Of a stretch of DNA of 64,000 nt, positions 1-8,231 are shown piece by piece. Every line of letters starts with the position of its first letter. Within the stretch, counting starts at the first letter, position 1. The notes below the pieces were generated by a model that did no database searches, was not told the DNA's origin, and saw only the letters and a list, made by a program, of their open reading frames with translations. Both the position numbers and the translations under genes were made by a program. Source of the DNA: Oceaniglobus roseus (GTDB lineage Bacteria; Pseudomonadota; Alphaproteobacteria; Rhodobacterales; Rhodobacteraceae); the NCBI RefSeq assembly GCF_002869745.1, contig NZ_PNOS01000011.1, positions 44,377 to 108,376 on the forward strand. Direction: 5' to 3'.

Positions 1-227
1 TCGACCGTCACCTCGGGCGCGCCGCCGGCATGGGGCTTCAGCGCCTTGATCTCCTTGTCGTTGGCGCCGTGGGCCTTGAAGAACAGCGCCTGGACGGCGT
101 CGAACAGGGTCGACTTGCCATGCTCGTTCGGCTCGCAGAGGACGTTCAGCCCGTCGCCGATGCCGGTGAGGCCCGTCGGCGCGGTGAAGCGGCGGACGTT
201 GTTCAGGGTGATGGCGCGGAGCTTCAT
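1..227 (-). CDS. YhaN-like SMC/AAA ATPase, N-terminal part (runs off window)
   Basis: Only the first 75 codons are present because the gene leaves the window at base 1. The protein starts MKLRAITLNNVRRF and reaches a Walker A/P-loop (EPNEHGKST, about residues 33-41) followed by LFDAVQALFF. This is the usual N-terminus of RecF/SbcC/YhaN-type ATPases. The ATG overlaps the stop of the preceding metallophosphoesterase gene by 4 bp (ATGA), so the two are translationally coupled. This matches the known pairing of an SbcD/YhaO nuclease with an SbcC/YhaN ATPase that processes DNA ends. The coiled-coil and C-terminal ATPase parts are outside the window, so SbcC and YhaN cannot be told apart; the short pre-Walker segment favours YhaN. 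Confidence 0.85.
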   Translation of the reverse strand, partial: MKLRAITLNNVRRFTAPTGLTGIGDGLNVLCEPNEHGKSTLFDAVQALFFKAHGANDKEIKALKPHAGGAPEVTV

Positions 228-1354
228 TGACGGGCCTCCTTCACATAGGCGTAGAGCCGGGCGAGCGCGTCGGCCGCCACCTCGCGGTCCTCGCGCGACA
301 GGGTCTCGCCCCCGGCTTCGGTCATCAGCGCGTCGGCGGCGAGCCGCAGGGCACCGCCGCGGTCGATCTCGTCGAGATCGGCCAGTTCGTACTGTGTCTG
401 GAGCGCGCCCGTCCGCAACTCGAAGTGCGCGAACTCGGGGCCGATGCGGTCGGCCGCGCGTTTCAGTTCGGCCTGTTCGGGCAGGCCCGCCCAACCCGTC
501 GCGTTGACCCGCACCAGCCGGTCCCGGCGGGCCTCGGCCGGCAGCAGGTCCAGCAGCGCCGCGGCGGCGTCCTGGCGGGGCGTGAGCGGCAGGTCGAGGT
601 CCTGCCAGAGGAAGCTGCCCGTCTCGATCTCCTCGACCCGGGGCGCGGCGCCGAGGCCGTCGATGCCGACCGCAAGGCAGACGCCGCGCCGACCATGCTT
701 GAAGCGATCCTGTTCCGGGCTGCCCGGGTAGTGCACCCGTGGCCCGATCTGCATCCGGCCGTGCCAGTCGCCGAGCGCCAGGTAGTCGAGCCGCGCCGAC
801 CGGTCGCGATCCGGCGGGACGTTGGCGCCCTCGTCCGTGAAGTCCGTCACCGCGCCATGGGCCAGCCCGATGCGCAGCGTTCCCTCGTCCGAGGGCATCG
901 TCACCAGCGCCTCGGTGGCGTCGGCGCCGGAGGAGCGCCATTCGACGGGGCAGGGCAGGAGGGTCGCCTCGGGCGAGAGGCTCACCGGCTCGGGCGCGGT
1001 GAGGCAGCGGACGTTGCCCGGCGCCTCGCGCGCGATCATGTCCCAGAGCGGCTCGGCCTCGCGCAGGTTGTCGTGGTTGCCGGGCAGCAGCCACCAGCGC
1101 AGGCCGGAATCCTCGGCCATCGCCGCGATCGCCTGGCGCACGACGGGCAGCGAGGGCGTCGGGGTGTCGAAGGTGTCCCCCGCGACCAGGATGTCGGCCG
1201 CGCCCTGGGCGCGCGCGGCGGCGGCGATCCGGGCGATGGCACCGTGGCGGGCTTCGCGCAGCCGGCCGCGGATGCTGCCATCCGGCGGCTCGGGGATGTT
1301 GGCGAACTTGGTGCCGAGGTGCAGGTCGGAGGTGTGGATGAAACGGAAGGTCAT
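224..1354 (-). CDS. Metallophosphoesterase, DNA double-strand-break repair nuclease (SbcD/YhaO-like)
   Basis: This 376-residue protein has the calcineurin-like phosphoesterase motifs in order: HTSDLHLG near the N-terminus, AGDTFD around residue 59, GNHD around residue 93, and GLAHG. These provide the ligands of a two-metal nuclease site. The C-terminal half after about residue 260 is less conserved and probably forms the capping or partner-binding region. The gene overlaps the following ATPase gene by 4 bp, which is the standard nuclease-ATPase arrangement. The cytosolic complex is expected to trim blocked or hairpin DNA ends. The ATG at 1354 gives the complete N-terminus MTFRFIHTSDLHLG. A perfect 9-bp hairpin lies upstream at 1420-1440. 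Confidence 0.88.
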   Translation of the reverse strand: MTFRFIHTSDLHLGTKFANIPEPPDGSIRGRLREARHGAIARIAAAARAQGAADILVAGDTFDTPTPSLPVVRQAIAAMAEDSGLRWWLLPGNHDNLREAEPLWDMIAREAPGNVRCLTAPEPVSLSPEATLLPCPVEWRSSGADATEALVTMPSDEGTLRIGLAHGAVTDFTDEGANVPPDRDRSARLDYLALGDWHGRMQIGPRVHYPGSPEQDRFKHGRRGVCLAVGIDGLGAAPRVEEIETGSFLWQDLDLPLTPRQDAAAALLDLLPAEARRDRLVRVNATGWAGLPEQAELKRAADRIGPEFAHFELRTGALQTQYELADLDEIDRGGALRLAADALMTEAGGETLSREDREVAADALARLYAYVKEARQ

Positions 1355-1419
1355 GGATTACTCCTGAACGGCAAGCAGGGCCGGCGGGCGGGCCGGATGT
1401 ATCGAGCCTTGAGGGACGG

Positions 1420-1440
1420 GCACGACAGATGCTGTCGTGC
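1420..1440. repeat. Perfect 9-bp inverted repeat with 3-nt loop
   Basis: GCACGACAG, ATG, CTGTCGTGC. It sits between two leftward genes, 66 bp upstream of the SbcD-like gene and 57 bp past the stop of the WYL regulator gene. No T-run follows on either strand, so it could be a weak terminator for the regulator gene or an operator for the nuclease/ATPase operon. I could not assign it. Confidence 0.55.
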
Positions 1441-1496
1441 AGGGGGCAGACCTGACCGGCTTTGCAGTTGATCTCCGTGAACGCATGCGGAACATC

Positions 1497-2447
1497 TCAG
1501 GGCAGAACGTCCCCGTTGCGCTGCGGATCGGCGAGCAGCCTGCGCAGACCTTCGGGAGACACCACCTCGACCGAATCGCCCCAGCTCAGAAGGTGCCAGG
1601 CCATCTCGAGCCAGCCCGAGGCGGTGAATCGCACCTCCAGCCGCCCGTCCGCAAGGGGCCGGCTGCTCTGCGTCGGGTGAAACCGCCACTCTGCGGCACG
1701 GTCCGCCGCCTGCTGCGAGAACCGCAGCACGACCTCGCCGTATTCCTCCTCGGCCTGGTACGAGCCAAAGGCGCGCGCCGCATGTTCGGACAGGCTGAAG
1801 CCCGGGTCGCGGGCGAAGGGCGTCCGCGTCGGCAGGACATCGGTCATCCTGTCCAGCCGGAAATGGCGCAGCACCGTGCCGTCGTCCGTCTGCTTCGCGA
1901 CGAGGTAGCGACGCGCGCCGATCAGGATGCCATAGGGCTCCACCTCGCGCGCCTTCCCGGAATAGGAGAAGCGCAGCAGCCAAGGCCCCTTCAGCGCCTG
2001 CGCCACGGCGTCCGCCGTGCCCGGGTCGATCTGGACGAAGGGCCCGGGCCGCGCTGCGACCCCGTGCGCCTCGAGCATCGCGTCGGCATCGGCCTCGGCC
2101 GCCCGCGCCGCGGTCGGGGGAAGCGCCGCCAGAAGCCGGTCGCGCAGGCTGGAGAGCGCATCGGCCTCGCGCCGGTCGCCCTGCGCCTCGAGCGCAGCGA
2201 TGCCGCCCTCCAGCGCCTCCAGCTCCTCGGCCCCCCGCAGGCGCATCCGCGCGACCGGCATCTCCTTCAGTCGCCACCGTCTCTTGCGGTCTGCACCGTC
2301 GTGGACCTCGACCGCGTGGGGAAAGATCTGGACGAGCGCGCGGACCATGCGTTGAGCGGTGCGTTCATGGACATGGAATTCCCCCGCGATTTCCTCGAGG
2401 GAGACGCCGGAATAGCGGGAGGCCGCCAGATCCGCGAGACGCAGCAA
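1497..2447 (-). CDS. YafY-type WYL-domain transcriptional regulator
   Basis: The N-terminal helix-turn-helix (LLRLADLAASRY...VHERTAQRMVRAL) is followed by a WYL domain (residues about 140-215, including GPWLLRFSYSGKAREVEPYGI) and a WCX-type C-terminus. WYL regulators often bind nucleic-acid or nucleotide ligands, and many sit beside DNA-repair or defence genes. Here the gene lies upstream of, and parallel to, the SbcD/YhaN pair. The coordinate uses the first conventional start, a TTG with no ribosome-binding site. The frame stays open upstream, and a better start by homology and Shine-Dalgarno spacing is an ATC codon at 2469-2471, adding eight residues (starting xSYSNAIE). See the finding. 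Confidence 0.85.
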   Translation of the reverse strand: MLRLADLAASRYSGVSLEEIAGEFHVHERTAQRMVRALVQIFPHAVEVHDGADRKRRWRLKEMPVARMRLRGAEELEALEGGIAALEAQGDRREADALSSLRDRLLAALPPTAARAAEADADAMLEAHGVAARPGPFVQIDPGTADAVAQALKGPWLLRFSYSGKAREVEPYGILIGARRYLVAKQTDDGTVLRHFRLDRMTDVLPTRTPFARDPGFSLSEHAARAFGSYQAEEEYGEVVLRFSQQAADRAAEWRFHPTQSSRPLADGRLEVRFTASGWLEMAWHLLSWGDSVEVVSPEGLRRLLADPQRNGDVLP

Positions 2448-2741
2448 TTCTATGGCATTGGAATACGAGATGGGTGATCCTCCCTTTGCCCCAGACAGGA
2501 GCTTGGTCCTCCCCGAGGGTGGAGTATCCGAACGCCAATATCCAGCCGCACAAACTCGATGAACCTCTTGCCGAAAGAACCCGCGCCTTCATGTCGGCTG
2601 AACGGAGTCGGACCCGATGTTCCGGTCGGCGGGTGTGCCGCACTCCGGCAGATGGAAGCAAGAGGGGGAGAGCCGTCCTTCGGGAGAGTGTAGAGGCAAG
2701 CCCTGTCACCGGGTCGTGGAAAATTGCCTTGGCCTTACAAC

Positions 2742-4142
2742 TCAGGAAGCGGGCTGGTCCGCCCTGTCTGTTTGCCGCGCAAGGGGGAGGCGGATCTCGA
2801 CGGCGCCGCCGCCGGTGGAGTCGGCAACGCGGGCCGATCCGCCGTGGACTTCCGCGACCTGTCTGACGATGGAAAGGCCAAGACCGCACCCGCCCGATGC
2901 ATCGTCGCTCATCCGGAAGAACCGGTCGAAAACGCGCTCTCGCTGGTCGTCGGGAATACCCGGTCCCGAATCCGCCACGCGGACGACGACATCGGTCTCG
3001 TCGAACCTCACTTCCAGTCCGACCTCGCCCCCGTCGGGACAGCCGTACCTGCTGGCATTGTCCAGCAGGTTCTCGATCGCTTCGGACAGCATGACGGGAT
3101 CGCCCGGAACCGGGCGTTCCTCGCCGCTCACCTGAAACGAGACGGACACGTCGCGCCGCAGTTCACGCTCGGCGAACCGCTTCACGAGGTCCTCCGCCAG
3201 CGCCCGGACATTCACGGCCTCCAGCTTTCTGGTGGCGGCGCGACCACGGGCCTTTTCCATCGACAGGAGCTGCTGCGTCAGGCGGCCGGTGCGCCGTGCC
3301 GTCTCGGCAAGGTCGCGGACGCGGACGCGCAATTCTCCCTCGTCCGGTGCGGTGGTGGCCGCCTCGGCCTGCGCCTGAATGGCGGCGACCGGATTGCGCA
3401 GCTGATGCGCCGCGTCCGAGATGAAGGCATCGCGCACCGTGAAGGCCTCGGACAGCCGGGCGAACAGCGAGTTCATGGCCGCGACGAGACTGCGGACCTC
3501 TTTCGGAACCGCCTGCCTGATGGGACCGAGATCGGCGGGCGACCGCTGGGCGACGGCATTGCGCAGGTCCAGAAGCGGCCTGAGCCCGAGGTTGATCCCG
3601 AACCACACGAGCAGCGCGGCCGTCGCCACCACGATCGTCATCAGGATGATGGACTGCATCAACAGCGACAGGCTGAGGGCGTTGCGCTGCTCGACGGTCT
3701 GCCAGACGTCGACCGTGACCCAGCCGCCGAATTGCGGTTCGGAGATGAATTCGCGCAAGGCCACGACGCGGACCGGTTCGCCGAGGCTTACCGCATCATA
3801 GAAATATGGAATGCCGGACGGGACTTCGCCCCCCTCTGGGCGCTCGGGCGCATCCGAATAGCCGGTCACGAACCGCCCGTCGGGTCCCTCGACGCGATAG
3901 TAGACCGGATCCCCGAGGGCCCGGGTCAGGGCGTCGAGCAGCTGTTCGGTCAGCAGGTCGCCTTCGCTGAGCACCACGTCGCGCGAAATCGTCAGGGCGA
4001 CCGCCAGCAGCGTATTGTCGTAGAGGCGCCGAGACGTCTGTTCCGCCATGATGTAGCGCGCGACAGCCGCCAGGGCGGCGACGGCGACAAGGGGCAGTAT
4101 GATCAGGACGAAGAGCCGGCTGCGCAGCGACCAGCGGTTCAT
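2742..4142 (-). CDS. tctE: Sensor histidine kinase, TctE-like
   Basis: The inner-membrane kinase is 466 residues from the ATG at 4142, which overlaps the response-regulator stop by 4 bp. It has an N-terminal membrane segment (about 11-30), a periplasmic sensor region of the 2CSK_N/TctE type, a second membrane segment near 170-195 (LMTIVVATAALLVWFGI), and then HAMP-like and HisKA regions. The phospho-acceptor histidine is in SDAAHQLRNPVAAIQ at about residue 245. The HATPase_c boxes are LLDNASRYG, VADSGPGIP and GCGLGLSIV. TctE family members sense citrate-like tricarboxylates. The divergent tctC-tctAB genes are the expected target. Confidence 0.9.
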   Translation of the reverse strand: MNRWSLRSRLFVLIILPLVAVAALAAVARYIMAEQTSRRLYDNTLLAVALTISRDVVLSEGDLLTEQLLDALTRALGDPVYYRVEGPDGRFVTGYSDAPERPEGGEVPSGIPYFYDAVSLGEPVRVVALREFISEPQFGGWVTVDVWQTVEQRNALSLSLLMQSIILMTIVVATAALLVWFGINLGLRPLLDLRNAVAQRSPADLGPIRQAVPKEVRSLVAAMNSLFARLSEAFTVRDAFISDAAHQLRNPVAAIQAQAEAATTAPDEGELRVRVRDLAETARRTGRLTQQLLSMEKARGRAATRKLEAVNVRALAEDLVKRFAERELRRDVSVSFQVSGEERPVPGDPVMLSEAIENLLDNASRYGCPDGGEVGLEVRFDETDVVVRVADSGPGIPDDQRERVFDRFFRMSDDASGGCGLGLSIVRQVAEVHGGSARVADSTGGGAVEIRLPLARQTDRADQPAS

Positions 4143-4810
4143 CTGGTGTCGTCGTCCAGGAGATATCCCAGGCCGCGTGCCGTGCGGATCGTTGCTCCGG
4201 TCCCGGACAGCTTTCGCCGCAGGCGGGAGACCAGCAGTTCCACGGCGTTCGCCTCGATATCCGCTCCCACCCCGTAGAGCTTGTCGCAGATGCGGTCCTT
4301 GGAGACGATCCGGCCGCAGTGGTCCAGGAGGCATTCGAACAGGGCGAGTTCGCGGCGGGGCAGGTCGATCGGTCCGTCGGGGCCGGTCAGGCTGCGCGAC
4401 ACGCGGTCGAAGCGCAGGCGGCCGATCTTCGTCTCGCCTGTCTGGATGTCGGGTTTGCGCCGCGACAACGCCCGTATCCGGGCGGCAAGCTCGGCCATCT
4501 CGAAGGGTTTGCCGAGGTAATCGTCGGCACCGGCATCCAGTCCCGTGATCCGGTCGCCGAGTTCGGTGCGCGCCGTGAGCATGATCACCGGGATGTGGCT
4601 TCCGCGCGCGCGCAGCGCGCGCACGATCTCGAAACCGCCCAAACCGGGCAGGTTGACGTCTATGATCGCGAGGTCGGCGCCCTCTGCCTCGAGGAACCTG
4701 CTGCCCTCGGTTCCGTCCGGCAGCCAGTCCACGGCGTGGCCCTGATCGTGCAGCGCGTTCACGATCCCCTTGGCGAGCCTCTCGCTGTCTTCGATCAGGA
4801 CGATCCGCAT
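4139..4810 (-). CDS. tctD: Response regulator, OmpR/TctD-like
   Basis: The 223-residue regulator starts MRIVLIEDSERLAKG. The receiver domain has acidic residues E7/D8, phospho-acceptor D51 (AIIDVNLPG), the conserved Thr in MLTART and Lys in GKPF. A winged-helix Trans_reg_C DNA-binding domain follows (about 125-220, ending TARGLGYLL). I chose the ATG at 4810 because it begins exactly at the conserved receiver strand; the upstream in-frame extension is not conserved in the family. The gene is coupled to the kinase by ATGA and is divergent from tctC across a 180-bp promoter region. Known TctD proteins activate tricarboxylate transporter genes in response to citrate-type ligands. Confidence 0.92.
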   Translation of the reverse strand: MRIVLIEDSERLAKGIVNALHDQGHAVDWLPDGTEGSRFLEAEGADLAIIDVNLPGLGGFEIVRALRARGSHIPVIMLTARTELGDRITGLDAGADDYLGKPFEMAELAARIRALSRRKPDIQTGETKIGRLRFDRVSRSLTGPDGPIDLPRRELALFECLLDHCGRIVSKDRICDKLYGVGADIEANAVELLVSRLRRKLSGTGATIRTARGLGYLLDDDTR

Positions 4811-4990
4811 TTCTTTCAGCCTGACAGGTTCTGGACAGGATGCGACATTATTGTGCTGCTTATCAAGGCGCCCGGGCACGAGGACACCCGGTCGTCTCGT
4901 GTACGGGAGGAGCACGGGAGGCTGGTGTCATCCGCGATGACGCCTTTGCTGCAAATCCAGAACAAGAAGTCGCAACGGGGAGGAACCCAA
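4811..4990. promoter_or_regulatory. Divergent tctD/tctC control region
   Basis: This 180-bp gene-free gap separates the leftward two-component genes from the rightward transporter genes. It should hold both promoters and the TctD binding sites. A clear ribosome-binding site (GGGGAGGA) lies 7-8 bp before the tctC ATG at 4991. I could not pick a convincing -35/-10 pair or a direct repeat for TctD by eye. Confidence 0.5.
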
Positions 4991-6100
4991 ATGAAAGCAC
5001 TGTTCAACACCACGCGCCGTGGCGCGATCGCCATGACATTCGGCGCGGCAGCATCCTTCATGCTGGCCGGGGCCGCATCGGCCGAAGTGTCGTTCGAGGG
5101 CAAGACCATCGAATGGATCATTCCGTTCTCCGCCGGCGGCGGGTCCGACACCTGGGCGCGGTTCAACGCGCCGCTTCTGGGCAAGTACCTGCCGGGCCAG
5201 CCGACCGTGGTTGTCGTCAACGAACCCGGCGGCGGCTCGACCAAGGGCACCAACCTTTTCGCCGCCCGCGCCAAGCCGGACGGGCTGACCATCCTCGGCA
5301 CGTCGGGATCCACGCAGTTTCCCTACCTGCTGGGCGATCCCCGGGTGCGCTACGAATACGCCGACTGGAAGATCGTCATGGCCTCGCCGACCGGCGGCGT
5401 CGTCTACACCTCTCCGTCCACCGGCGTCACCAGCCCCGAGGAGATCGGCAAGCTGGCAGACCAGAAGCTGATCTACGCGAGCCAGGGCGCCACCTCGCTG
5501 GACCTCGTGCCGCTGCTCGGGTTCAAGCTGATGGGCCTCGACGTGCAGCACGTGTTCGGCTTCAAGGGGCGCGGCGATGGCCGTCTCGCCTTCGAGCGGG
5601 GAGAGACCAACATCGATTACCAGACCTCGTCCGCCTACATCAAGAACGTGCAGCCGCTGGTCGAGGCGGGCACCGCGGTGCCGCTGTTCAGCTGGGGCGT
5701 TCTGGACGAGAACGGCAACCTGACCCGCGACCCGACCTTCCCGGACCTGCCGCATTTCGGCGAAGCCTATGAAATGATCACCGGCAAGGCGCCGGAGGGT
5801 CCGGAATACGACGCCTACTTCGCCTTCTTCACCGCCGGTTTCCCGGCCCAGAAGATGGTGTTCCTGCCCGCAGGCACGCCGCAGGAGATCGTCGACGCCT
5901 ACCAGGCTGCGGTCGAGGCGATGAAGGCCGATCCGGAGTACCAGGCCAACAAGGAAGCCGTCCTCGGCACCTACGAGCAGGTGACCGGCCAGGCTGCTCA
6001 GGCGCTGTTCGAGAAGGGCACGCAGATCACCCCCGAACTGCGCAAGCAGGTCGTGGACATGCTGGCGGCCGACTACGGCGTCCAGCTCGGCTCGGACTGA
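4991..6100 (+). CDS. tctC: TTT solute-binding protein (Bug family)
   Basis: This periplasmic receptor is 369 residues long. It has a cleavable signal peptide (about 1-35, ending GAASFMLAGAASAE), then the typical Bug start TIEWIIPFSAGGGSDTWARF and the conserved NEPGGGSTKGTN loop that contacts a carboxylate ligand. It is slightly longer than the usual ~325 residues. The start is fixed by GGGGAGGA just upstream and by the signal peptide. It is first in the tctC-tctAB-prpF unit and divergent from tctDE. The ligand is probably a tricarboxylate; the nearby tcuAB genes suggest tricarballylate or aconitate rather than citrate, but that is inference. Confidence 0.92.
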   Translation: MKALFNTTRRGAIAMTFGAAASFMLAGAASAEVSFEGKTIEWIIPFSAGGGSDTWARFNAPLLGKYLPGQPTVVVVNEPGGGSTKGTNLFAARAKPDGLTILGTSGSTQFPYLLGDPRVRYEYADWKIVMASPTGGVVYTSPSTGVTSPEEIGKLADQKLIYASQGATSLDLVPLLGFKLMGLDVQHVFGFKGRGDGRLAFERGETNIDYQTSSAYIKNVQPLVEAGTAVPLFSWGVLDENGNLTRDPTFPDLPHFGEAYEMITGKAPEGPEYDAYFAFFTAGFPAQKMVFLPAGTPQEIVDAYQAAVEAMKADPEYQANKEAVLGTYEQVTGQAAQALFEKGTQITPELRKQVVDMLAADYGVQLGSD

Positions 6101-6136
6101 GCCCGCGCGGCTCCGCCGACCCCATCCGGGTACCCC

Positions 6137-6170
6137 GCGTGGCCTGCCGCATCCCGTGAGCAGGCCACGC
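6137..6170 (+). terminator. Intercistronic hairpin between tctC and tctAB
   Basis: A perfect 11-bp stem (GCGTGGCCTGC / GCAGGCCACGC) encloses a 12-nt loop, 37 bp after the tctC stop. No T-run follows. Hairpins between a binding-protein gene and its permease gene commonly protect the upstream mRNA or attenuate readthrough, giving excess binding protein. Comparable hairpins occur at 34688-34708 and 60700-60722. Confidence 0.7.
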
Positions 6171-6240
6171 TGACACCCTCTCGACATTCCCACGCCCATA
6201 TTGCCCGGTGCCGCGCTGCGCCGGGCCGGAGGACACCGTC

Positions 6241-8220
6241 ATGATGGACACTCTACTTGCCGCCCTGGCTGCATTGCTCACTCTGCAGCACCTGGCCTAC
6301 ATGCTGCTCGGTGTCTCCCTGGGGCTGGTGATCGGCATCATCCCCGGTCTCGGGGGCATTGCCGGGCTCTCGCTGCTGGTGCCGTTCCTCTACGGGATGG
6401 ACCCGATCTCGGCCCTCGGGATGCTCATCGGCCTTGTCGCCGTGATCCCGACATCCGACACGTTCTCCTCGGTTCTGATGGGCATCCCCGGATCGAGCGC
6501 CAGCCAGGCCACCGTGCTTGACGGCTTTCCGATGGCGAAGCAGGGCCAGGCCGCGCGCGCGCTGTCGGCGGCCTTCATCTCGTCGCTCTTCGGCGGCGTG
6601 GTCGGTGCCGTCATCCTGACCGGCTTCGTGCTGATCGCGCGGCCGCTGATCCTTCTGTTCGGGTCGGCCGAGCTCTTCATGCTGGCGCTCTTCGGCCTCT
6701 CCATGGTCGCCGTGCTGGCGGGCCGCAGCCTGCCCAAGGGGCTCGCGGCCTGTGCCGTCGGCCTTCTGATCGGGTCGATCGGCGGCGCCCCGGCGACCGG
6801 TGAATTCCGCATGATCTTCGGCACCGAATACCTCTACGACGGCATCCCGCTGGTCATCATCGGCCTGGGTCTCTTCGCCGTCCCGGAGATCTCGGACCTT
6901 CTGCGCAAGAACAGCTCGATCGCCGAGGGCAACACGCTCGGCTCCGGCTGGGGCATGGGCTTCCGGGACTGGTGGAAGAACATCTTCCTGTCGATCCGCT
7001 GCTCGGGCTTCGGCTGCATGATCGGCGCCATCCCCGGCCTCGGGGGATCGGTCGTCGACTGGATCGCCTACGGCCATGCGGTGCAGACCGCGAAGGACAC
7101 CTCGCAGTTCGGCAAGGGCGACCCCCGTGGCGTCGTGGCCCCGGAAAGCGCCAACAACGCGATGCAGGGCGGTGCCCTCCTGCCCACGATGCTCTTCGGC
7201 ATCCCCGGTTCGGGGTCGATGGCGGTGTTCCTGGGCGGCATGGTGCTGATCGGGATCGAGCCGGGCCCCTCGATGGTCGGACCCGACCTCAACGTGACCT
7301 ATTCGATCATCTGGTCCCTGGCGCTGGCCAACATCATGGGTGCCGGCATCTGCCTTGCCCTTGCCCGTCCGATCTCGAAGCTGACCGCGATCCCGTTCCA
7401 GCTGCTCGCCCCCTGCATGATCGCGCTGATCTGCTTCGCGGCCTTCCAGGCGACCCGCGACCTGGCCGACCTCGTGGCGCTCCTGGTCATCGGCCTTGTC
7501 GGCATCCTGATGAAGCGCTTCGGCTGGCCGCGTCCCGCGCTGCTGATCGGCTACGTGCTCGCTCCGCAGGCCGAGACCTTCTTCTACCAGGCGCTGCAGT
7601 TCAACGGCTGGGAATTCCTGGTCCGTCCCGGCGTGCTGATCATCGCCGCCCTGACGCTGGCCTCGATCTACTTCGGCCTGAAGAACCGCGTGGACGACAC
7701 CGGCCCGACCGGCGAGGTCGTGCAGACCTCGCGGGCCAGCCGCAACATCCAGATCGCCTTTGCCCTGGCCATGATGGTGTTCTTCGGCCTGGCGCTCTGG
7801 GATGCGTCGCAGCACACGATGCTGGGCGCGGTCTTCCCGATGGGTGTCGGGATCGTCGGCGTGGTCTTCGGCGCGATCCTTCTTGTCCACCTGTGGATGG
7901 GACACGAGGACCACCCGGCCTTCTTCGACTACGAGATCGTGGGCGACCATGTCGGCAAGGAAGGCAACAGCTGGTTCTGGACCGGCCCCGCCTGGATCGC
8001 CGGACTTGTCGCGGCGACGGCGCTTCTGGGTTTCTACATCGCGATGATCCTCTTCTTCATCGCATTCCTGCAACTGCGGGCGAAGGCCTCCTGGTTCACG
8101 ACGATCGTGATGACGGCTTGCGCGGCGGGTTTCATCCTGGGCCTTGCCTACATGCTCAGCCTGAACTTCCCGTCCGGATGGCTGCAGAGCGCCTACGACC
8201 TGCCCTGGCCGATCCGCTGA
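6241..8220 (+). CDS. Fused TTT permease, TctA-TctB in one polypeptide
   Basis: The protein is 659 residues long. Residues 1 to about 500 are a TctA large permease: the N-terminal glycine-rich signature GLVIGIIPGLGGIAGLS is repeated in the second half as FGCMIGAIPGLGGSVVDW, and many membrane helices are visible. From about residue 501 (RNIQIAFALAMMVFFGLALW) a four-helix TctB-type small subunit follows in the same frame, ending WLQSAYDLPWPIR. TctA alone is normally near 500 residues and TctB near 150, so this is a natural fusion. The start follows GGAGG by 8 bp; the next ATG (6244) is equally possible. It imports the ligand captured by TctC using an ion gradient. Confidence 0.9.
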   Translation: MMDTLLAALAALLTLQHLAYMLLGVSLGLVIGIIPGLGGIAGLSLLVPFLYGMDPISALGMLIGLVAVIPTSDTFSSVLMGIPGSSASQATVLDGFPMAKQGQAARALSAAFISSLFGGVVGAVILTGFVLIARPLILLFGSAELFMLALFGLSMVAVLAGRSLPKGLAACAVGLLIGSIGGAPATGEFRMIFGTEYLYDGIPLVIIGLGLFAVPEISDLLRKNSSIAEGNTLGSGWGMGFRDWWKNIFLSIRCSGFGCMIGAIPGLGGSVVDWIAYGHAVQTAKDTSQFGKGDPRGVVAPESANNAMQGGALLPTMLFGIPGSGSMAVFLGGMVLIGIEPGPSMVGPDLNVTYSIIWSLALANIMGAGICLALARPISKLTAIPFQLLAPCMIALICFAAFQATRDLADLVALLVIGLVGILMKRFGWPRPALLIGYVLAPQAETFFYQALQFNGWEFLVRPGVLIIAALTLASIYFGLKNRVDDTGPTGEVVQTSRASRNIQIAFALAMMVFFGLALWDASQHTMLGAVFPMGVGIVGVVFGAILLVHLWMGHEDHPAFFDYEIVGDHVGKEGNSWFWTGPAWIAGLVAATALLGFYIAMILFFIAFLQLRAKASWFTTIVMTACAAGFILGLAYMLSLNFPSGWLQSAYDLPWPIR

Positions 8221-8231
8221 GGAGTCCTGCG

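Noticed and set aside
1420..1440. SOS/LexA box reading of the hairpin before the SbcD-like gene
   Set aside because: The alphaproteobacterial LexA pattern GTTC-N7-GTTC is not present; the sequence is a plain inverted repeat.
2365..2889. Leftward frame of 174 codons upstream of and overlapping the WYL regulator gene
   Set aside because: It overlaps the regulator N-terminus and the histidine kinase end in another frame; the product is basic and has no domain.
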